Part shown: piece after piece, positions 8,801 through 11,578 of the stretch | Numbering within the stretch: position 1 is the stretch's first letter | How the letters are laid out: each line of letters begins with the position of its first letter | Origin: Chloroflexota bacterium | Lineage (GTDB): Bacteria > Chloroflexota > Anaerolineae > B4-G1 | DNA length: 11,578 nt | Direction of reading: 5' to 3' | Assembly: GCA_024232355.1 (NCBI GenBank) | Contig: JAAEPW010000756.1 | Coordinates: 1 to 11,578 of the forward strand | Position numbers and translations under genes: made by a program | Notes under the pieces: generated by a model | Database searches by the model: none | Seen by the model: only the letters and a program-made list of their open reading frames with translations | Told to the model about the DNA's origin: nothing

Positions 8801-9492
8801 TCGATAATATACAAGCGGTTTCCAGTGGCAATATACGCATAATCGCCCACCACTGCCACATTAGAAGTGGCTCTTGTATTATACAGACCTGCCCAGACCG
8901 GGGCAGCCGGATTTGAAATGTTAACGATGAGCAAACCACCACTTCCATCAGCAATGTAGGCATAGTTGCCCGCTACTGCTACCTCACTGGCCATCCCTGG
9001 CGTGTCATAAGAGCCAACCACAGCCGGGGCAGCCAAATCTGAGATATCGATAACATACAAACCGCTACCCTTATCGGCGACGTAAGCATAGTTACCGGCC
9101 ACGGCGATGCCGTACACAAAGTCCGGCAAGACCTCGCTCCGTCCCATAACAACCGGGACGACCGGATCGGAAATATCCAGAACAACCAGGCGCGGTCCTA
9201 TACCTGCATAGGCCAGTGTGCCACTAACAACTACGGCACGAGTGTCGCCGCCAATCTGTCCCACCAGTTCAATATCTGGGGTATCTGTGACAGGTGTGGT
9301 TGACGAGGTTATGCCAGTCTCTCTGTCGGCCACATCTGGTGCATCGAAAGACACGGCCAACTCTTTCGCCTTGCCCAACATAGGTGTGGTTGGAGGGGCC
9401 GGTTGCAATGTGATAGCAGTCAGTGTCTCACTGCTTAGTATCAGCAAGGCTGCGACCACAACCAGGCTCAACAAAATAAATCTTTTCACCAT
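5851..9492 (-). CDS. Secreted LVIVD beta-propeller / PKD-like / C11 (clostripain) peptidase
   Basis: 1213 residues counted from ATG 9492. An N-terminal KRFILLSLVVVAALLILSS is a signal peptide. Residues about 75-649 carry fourteen LVIVD-type units of about 42 residues (pattern G-N-Y-A-Y-V-A ... L-H-I-V-D-V-S-N-P), probably one or two beta propellers. Residues about 655-740 are a PKD/Ig-like domain (ITYIWKATGQ, TVTATNVEGTVT). Residues about 744-1170 are a clan CD, family C11 cysteine peptidase: WTVMVYLSGDNNLD opens it, IFDHGGGW gives catalytic His854, and VVFYDACLMAMLE gives catalytic Cys913. The chain ends in VYLPVILKGY, a tail I associate with exported Chloroflexota proteins. It likely acts outside the membrane, with the propeller binding a target. 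Clostripain relatives cut after Arg or Lys; specificity here is unknown. An in-frame ATG at 9516 lacks a ribosome binding site. AGGAG (9497-9501) is 4 bases from ATG 9492 and 7 from GTG 9489, so either may be used. Confidence 0.93.
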   Translation of the reverse strand: MVKRFILLSLVVVAALLILSSETLTAITLQPAPPTTPMLGKAKELAVSFDAPDVADRETGITSSTTPVTDTPDIELVGQIGGDTRAVVVSGTLAYAGIGPRLVVLDISDPVVPVVMGRSEVLPDFVYGIAVAGNYAYVADKGSGLYVIDISDLAAPAVVGSYDTPGMASEVAVAGNYAYIADGSGGLLIVNISNPAAPVWAGLYNTRATSNVAVVGDYAYIATGNRLYIIDISTPSTPHEVGDVRADGASDVAVTGSYAYASGSMPDDLHIIDVSNPADPVEVGLYPMLTAYDVTVVGNYAYVASGSDGLNIIDVSIPMTPTLAGSCDTPGFARGLVITGSYAYVADGRGVHIINVSNPANPAQAGLYATLGAARGVTVVGNYAYVANGDLHIVDVSNPGTLTETAFYETPAFGYDVAVDNNLAYVADGDSGLHIVNVSNPSTPTMAGFYDTLGTAQDIVVAGDYAYVADGPEGLRIIDVSTPGAPVETGFYDDASGNVMEVAVAGNYAYIAAGSLYIVNVSNPAAPTEVASYSIVGSVNGVTVAGNYAYLASYPSLHIVDVSNPVSPTHTGSYTLPDGVEAVAVAGDYAYIADWDDHNLYIVDVSDPVSPTLVSLYNTLWYINDVVVEGNYIYVANSSGGLFILRFVGAEPKPPTGVTIDGSIVGMINATSTFTATVNPTATTPITYIWKATGQVPVMHTGGRSDTVNFAWMTAGLKTITVTATNVEGTVTDTHSITITPSLWTVMVYLSGDNNLDRWTDDLFNNLEAVADNPNVHIVVLWDRHPGEMWDPGTCRYVVQFDDNSSQLFPYTEGVNRWCLGELNTGDKQTLADFVTWAKVNYPANHYFLSIFDHGGGWAPEFAALQPVSARGWSAGGSGVSWDDTDIDYLSNYDLGWVFDNVGHVDVVFYDACLMAMLESAREISGNADYLVASQSLKYATVPYDRYISTITETITPASLATSVADIYMASLPFGYSGAITVLQLDEIDSVITAVDNLAQALINLLPGATAREQIASAYLAAQKIDYDSDLVLEVEQEGYVDLYHFAQQIATTISDSQTIMAAQEVTMALEGGFILTENHWNGSPYTNTFAGLHGVSIYLPFGEELYVGTECLTQTLDICGLPMGQGCIKARQYYTTTTLPQIVQVQLAQDTQWDEFVNEFIDRYYDCQGMRQQDVTGVLPVQRLVNILHDPAQRSGIVPIYYVYLPVILKGY
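7546..9270 (-). repeat. Fourteen tandem LVIVD-coding repeats (about 126 bases each)
   Basis: Within the C11 gene, about fourteen degenerate tandem units of roughly 126 bases encode the LVIVD motif. Recurring plus-strand words such as GCATAGTTGCC and GAGACATC mark the units. At the protein level each unit has a variable turn, the strand A-V-A-G-N-Y-A-Y-V-A, the strand L-H-I-V-D-V-S-N-P and the tail P-x-x-x-G-x-Y. The first unit and the last (which lacks the S-N-P turn) are the most divergent, as expected for the ends of an array. Confidence 0.85.
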
Positions 9493-9496
9493 CTCG

Positions 9497-9501
9497 CTCC
9501 T
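9497..9501 (-). promoter_or_regulatory. Ribosome binding site of the C11 gene
   Basis: AGGAG on the minus strand, within GAAAGGAGCGAG. It sits 4 bases before ATG 9492 and 7 bases before GTG 9489, but inside the coding frame if translation began at ATG 9516. It therefore decides against the longer start. Confidence 0.65.
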
Positions 9502-9612
9502 TTCGGCCAGTGGCATTCAACTCGACTTTTACCCCAGCACGATTCTTTTCGGCATCTGTCACATCTTGCCAGAATGAAAAAGGCAACACCCCTATACCGC
9601 TCAACCTATATC

Positions 9613-9916
9613 TTTACACCGTTCCCGGTTAACAAATCTTGTTTCCACAGACTCGCCCACAAGTTCATCCACCCATGCCCGAGTATAGTGCAAATTCGCA
9701 TAGAAGGCAAGACGCTGTATTCACCCTGTGCGCCAGGACTGGTCCACTAATGAAAAAATAGGGGCCTGCGAACTGCAACTGGCTCTCTGCTACTTGCCCT
9801 AGAGAGGTTTTTCCCTATTGCTCATCAGGCCAAATCCTAGTTCAGTAAGCAATTATAGTAGTAGGCTCTTGTTCTTGATTTTTCACCGGGCAAAATACAA
9901 AGTCCAACAATTGCAC
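9613..9916. promoter_or_regulatory. Dispersed copies of the TTnCAC/GTGnAA half-site
   Basis: Six matches of varied quality to the motif of the 10394-10546 array: TTTACACCGT (9613-9622, one mismatch to the reverse complement of ACGGTGGAAA), TTTCCAC (9642-9648), TAGTGCAAA (9686-9694, exact reverse complement of the array word TTTGCACTA, at the edge of the minus-strand -10 box), CACTAATGAAAA (9745-9756, 11 of 12 bases of an array site), TTTCACCGGGCAAA (9881-9894, imperfect dyad), and TTGCAC (9911-9916, itself the plus-strand -35 box). They are not evenly spaced. They were picked by eye, so some may be chance. Confidence 0.35.
9682..9710 (-). promoter_or_regulatory. Promoter of the C11/STAND operon
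   Basis: On the minus strand, -35 TTGCCT (9705-9710) and -10 TATACT (9682-9687) are spaced by 17 bases. The -10 matches five of six consensus bases; the -35 is weaker. Transcription would start near 9675, giving a leader of about 180 bases before ATG 9492. An array-type half-site touches the -10 element. Confidence 0.5.
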
Positions 9917-9939
9917 GGAATCCAAAACGCTGCTATAAT
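9911..9939 (+). promoter_or_regulatory. Extended -10 promoter of the HU-like gene
   Basis: -10 TATAAT (9934-9939) is a perfect consensus, preceded by TGC, an extended -10. Seventeen bases upstream is a weak -35, TTGCAC (9911-9916). The expected start is near 9946, giving a leader of about 50 bases to ATG 9998. Confidence 0.7.
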
Positions 9940-9997
9940 GCCTCTACAGTAAGAGTTTGCAACCAAAAGTCAGTCAAATGAAAGGGGGCATACGGCT

Positions 9998-10390
9998 ATG
10001 GCAAAGAAAATAAAAATGTGGCAGAAACTTGGTCCCAAGTTGGCATCAGCCACACCAATGGAAGCTGAGGAAGTTATCGAGGAATTGATCGCAGCCACCA
10101 ACCAATCACGTGGCAGCATACTGGCAGTCTTGTCAGAATTAGATGTGGTCACCGAGAGAGGCCTCAAGGCGGGCCGTACTGTCAAGATGCCTAATGGCAC
10201 AATATATCGTCCCATTGGCAAAAGGGACGGCAGTGTCAAGGCTGGCACGCGGCTCAATCCTCAAATTTCCAGGAACGTCAACAATAATTTCAGGGGAGAA
10301 TGGATCAACGCTTCCAATATTGGCAAGAGTGACGAAGAGATGATCGCCCTATGGAATGAGCTTTATCCTGACGATCCAATCGAAGAATAG
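9998..10390 (+). CDS. Small HU/IHF-like DNA-binding protein (tentative)
   Basis: 130 residues, ATG start, preceded by AAAGGGGG (9981-9988) 9 bases upstream. The family is recognised only by pattern. A basic N terminus (MAKKIKMWQKLGPKL) is followed by two helices (about 21-33 and 36-55: MEAEEVIEELIAATNQSRGSI...) and then GLKAGRTVKMPNGTIYRPIGKRDGSVKAG (55-83), which resembles the helix pair and G-R-x-V-x-L-P-G strand of HU-like proteins of the HU-HIG / HU-DNA_bdg type, where the same segment reads eGrsVrLpgLGtfrp. A basic, asparagine-rich stretch (RLNPQISRNVNNNFRGEW, 85-102) could be the DNA-binding arm, followed by an acidic tail. The gene diverges from the C11/STAND operon, and a dyad array starts 3 bases after its stop. 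It may be a nucleoid-type or regulatory protein binding that array; this is inference. It could also be an unrelated small protein. Confidence 0.6.
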   Translation: MAKKIKMWQKLGPKLASATPMEAEEVIEELIAATNQSRGSILAVLSELDVVTERGLKAGRTVKMPNGTIYRPIGKRDGSVKAGTRLNPQISRNVNNNFRGEWINASNIGKSDEEMIALWNELYPDDPIEE

Positions 10391-10393
10391 GAT

Positions 10394-10546
10394 AAATCTT
10401 AGCGGTAGAGCGGTGAATTTCCACTAGTGGAAATCGAAATCTTCACGGTGGAAAAGTTGATTTGCACTAGTGAAAACTTGAATCCTCACGGTGGAAAAGT
10501 CGATTTGCACTAGTGCGAATACAAATCTTCACGGTGAAAAATCACC
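10394..10546. repeat. 43-base tandem repeat array made of dyads spaced 21.5 bases
   Basis: About three and a half copies of a 43-base unit begin at 10394, 10437, 10480 and 10523, three of them with AAATCTT and the third with GAATCCT. The second and third copies agree at 35 of 43 positions. Each full unit holds two dyads: CACGGTG (10444, 10487, 10530; degenerate AGCGGTA at 10401) and the perfect palindrome CACTAGTG (10422, 10465, 10508). Flanks add TTn before CAC and nAA after GTG; the best copy is ATTTCCACTAGTGGAAAT (10417-10434), an 18-base perfect palindrome. Dyad centres fall at 10404, 10425.5, 10447, 10468.5, 10490, 10511.5 and 10533, a constant 21.5 bases or about two helical turns. The end forms GGTGA-AAAA-TCACC (10533-10546). 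The remaining bases to 10642 show nothing clear. Confidence 0.9.
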
Positions 10547-10642
10547 CTGCCAGTCAAACAGCATCAAAACTTATCAACCCTCAATGCACGTCCACGGGAA
10601 ACGTGTTGTTCCTGGTTGCCGTGGGGCAGATTGTGTGAAACC

Positions 10643-11578
10643 CTAAAGTGGCAGCCAGGTACCGATGCCCAACTCTAGCGCCCGCCGGTAGATCAGCGGG
10701 GCGGTAGCCATGTCGTCCAGGGCCAGCCCCAGGTTGCAGGCCATCGTGCGCTCGGCGTCCGTCTCGCGGCCCGGCTTGCGCCCGGTGACCAGTTCGCCCA
10801 GGTCGGCGTGGATGGGCGGGATGTCCTGAAAGTAGCCCACCTCGCGGTAGTGTTCCAGTTGGGGCACGTCGTCGGTGCAGAATTTGTCGGCCTCGCGCAG
10901 GGCGTCTGTGTGCCAGTAGGAGTCGAAATCGACCAGCGATGCAAAAGCCCCGGCCTCGAACCAGCCCGGTTTGATGGTGGCGTGTGGTGTGTGCAGGATC
11001 GGTCCCGCCGTGACCACGACGTCGCAGCCGGACACAGCTTGCCTTGGCTCCCGGACCGGCACGACCTCTAACCCGAATTGTTCGCTCATCTCTTCCACGT
11101 AGCGCCGCTGGACGTCGGCGTCCACATCGTAGGCGAACACGCGCTTGAGGGGCAGTACCACGTTCAACGCCTCCAGGTTGCTGCGCCCCTGCACGCCGCA
11201 GCCCAGGATGCCGGCGGTCTCGGAATCGGGCCGGGCCAGGTATTTGGCCGCCACGGCGGTGGCCGCGCCGGTGCGCTTGGCTGTGATCCAGACGCAGTCC
11301 ATCACCGCCAGCGGGATGCCGGTCTCGGGGTCGTTGAGGATCAGCAGGCCGGTGATGTATGGCAGGCCGCGCCGGTGGTTCTCCGGGTAGCCGCTGACCC
11401 ATTTCATCCCGGCGGATTCGAGCGCTGGGATATAGGCCGGCATAGCGTGGATAAAGGCGTCGAGCCGGGTGTGGATGCCGGGCTTGGGGGGCATTTCTAC
11501 CCGCCCCTCGCCCTTTTCGTGGAACATTTTCTCCAGCGCGGCGACGATCTCGGCCATCGTCAGGCCAACGGACGCCAC
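10643..11578 (-). CDS. Ornithine cyclodeaminase / mu-crystallin family enzyme, N terminus outside window
   Basis: 311 residues visible, counted from the window edge; the first visible codon is GTG but the frame probably begins about 15 residues further out, since the family normally opens with a short strand before the helix GLTMAEIVAALEKMF. Matches to the OCD/mu-crystallin family are clear: MKWVSGYPENHRRGLPYITGL (58-78) with the active-site Lys59, LNDPETGIPLAVMDCVWITAKRTGA (81-105) with Arg102, the Rossmann NAD(P) motif GILGCGVQG (123-131), CDVVVTAGPI (185-194), DFDSYW (217-222) where the catalytic Asp falls, and the end GRKPGRETDAERTMACNLGLALDDM (266-290). Members convert ornithine to proline or act as alanine dehydrogenases or ketimine reductases on other amino and imino acids; the exact substrate cannot be told. 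It is GC-rich like the left flank, converges on the HU-like gene and appears to be host core DNA. Confidence 0.92.
   Translation of the reverse strand: MASVGLTMAEIVAALEKMFHEKGEGRVEMPPKPGIHTRLDAFIHAMPAYIPALESAGMKWVSGYPENHRRGLPYITGLLILNDPETGIPLAVMDCVWITAKRTGAATAVAAKYLARPDSETAGILGCGVQGRSNLEALNVVLPLKRVFAYDVDADVQRRYVEEMSEQFGLEVVPVREPRQAVSGCDVVVTAGPILHTPHATIKPGWFEAGAFASLVDFDSYWHTDALREADKFCTDDVPQLEHYREVGYFQDIPPIHADLGELVTGRKPGRETDAERTMACNLGLALDDMATAPLIYRRALELGIGTWLPL

Larger units (their letters stand above)
9493..9997. other. Divergent control region between the C11/STAND operon and the HU-like gene
   Basis: About 505 bases without a convincing gene. It holds a minus-strand promoter (9682-9710) with a leader of about 180 bases, a plus-strand promoter (9911-9939), several degenerate copies of the half-site found in the downstream dyad array, and a CTCTCT/AGAGAG hairpin (9783-9806, 12-base loop) followed by GGTTTTTCC. 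A distant GGCCTG/CAGGCC pair (9763-9768, 9826-9831) encloses that hairpin. No tRNA, riboswitch or open frame with a ribosome binding site was recognised. Confidence 0.7.

Noticed and set aside
9783..9815. Rho-independent terminator (CTCTCT/AGAGAG hairpin then GGTTTTTCC)
   Set aside because: Only six paired bases with a 12-base loop and a five-base T-run, and no plus-strand gene upstream to terminate.
10394..10546. Possible small CRISPR array
   Set aside because: The 43-base period is conserved along its whole length, the segments between dyads are similar instead of unique, and no cas gene is present.
10592..10624. CCACGG/CCGTGG inverted repeat after the cyclodeaminase stop as a terminator
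   Set aside because: Six-base arms, a 21-base loop and no U-run on either strand.
10581..11402. A 273-codon minus-strand frame overlapping the cyclodeaminase
   Set aside because: Out-of-frame product rich in Arg, Ala, Gly and Pro without motifs; the cyclodeaminase frame carries all family signatures.

Overview
The window looks like a piece of a Chloroflexota (Anaerolineae- or Caldilinea-like) chromosome. The grounds are family-level: GC-rich flanking genes, a large secreted protein built from LVIVD repeats, a PKD-like domain and a C11 (clostripain) peptidase that ends in a short tyrosine-leucine-proline tail of the kind I associate with secreted Chloroflexota proteins, and a STAND ATPase with TPR repeats. 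No rRNA, tRNA or universal marker gene is present, so the assignment is an inference.

Layout. At 1-2257, on the minus strand, a GC-rich two-gene unit holds an MFS transporter and, overlapping its stop codon, a truncated glycoside-hydrolase-like secreted protein. It has its own promoter (2229-2257) and an operator-like dyad just downstream of the expected transcription start. From 2383 to 9492, also minus strand but lower in GC, a second two-gene unit is read in the order secreted LVIVD/PKD/C11 protein, then, after a 30-base gap, a nucleosidase-NB-ARC-TPR STAND protein. A promoter at 9682-9710 drives it. From 9493 to 9997 is a divergent control region. At 9998-10390, plus strand, a small HU-like protein has a strong extended -10 promoter. 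At 10394-10546 lies a short array of 43-base repeats that resolves into six clear dyads, plus one degenerate dyad, spaced exactly 21.5 bases centre to centre. From 10643 to the right edge, minus strand and GC-rich again, is an ornithine cyclodeaminase / mu-crystallin family enzyme, cut at its N terminus by the window edge.

How it may work together. The STAND protein has the architecture of a bacterial immune sensor: the N-terminal purine nucleosidase is the likely effector, NB-ARC the switch and TPR the sensor. Nucleosidase-type effectors of this class are known to destroy ATP in other phage-defence systems. Its operon partner is a predicted exported protein with a caspase-clan peptidase, an unusual pairing. 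The divergent HU-like gene is followed by the dyad array, and degenerate copies of the array half-site occur in the divergent control region, including at both promoters. This suggests one DNA-binding protein acting at the array and at both promoters, but that is inference. The GC drop from about 70% in sampled flank segments to about 43-47% in sampled central segments suggests that 2.4-10.6 kb is an acquired island.
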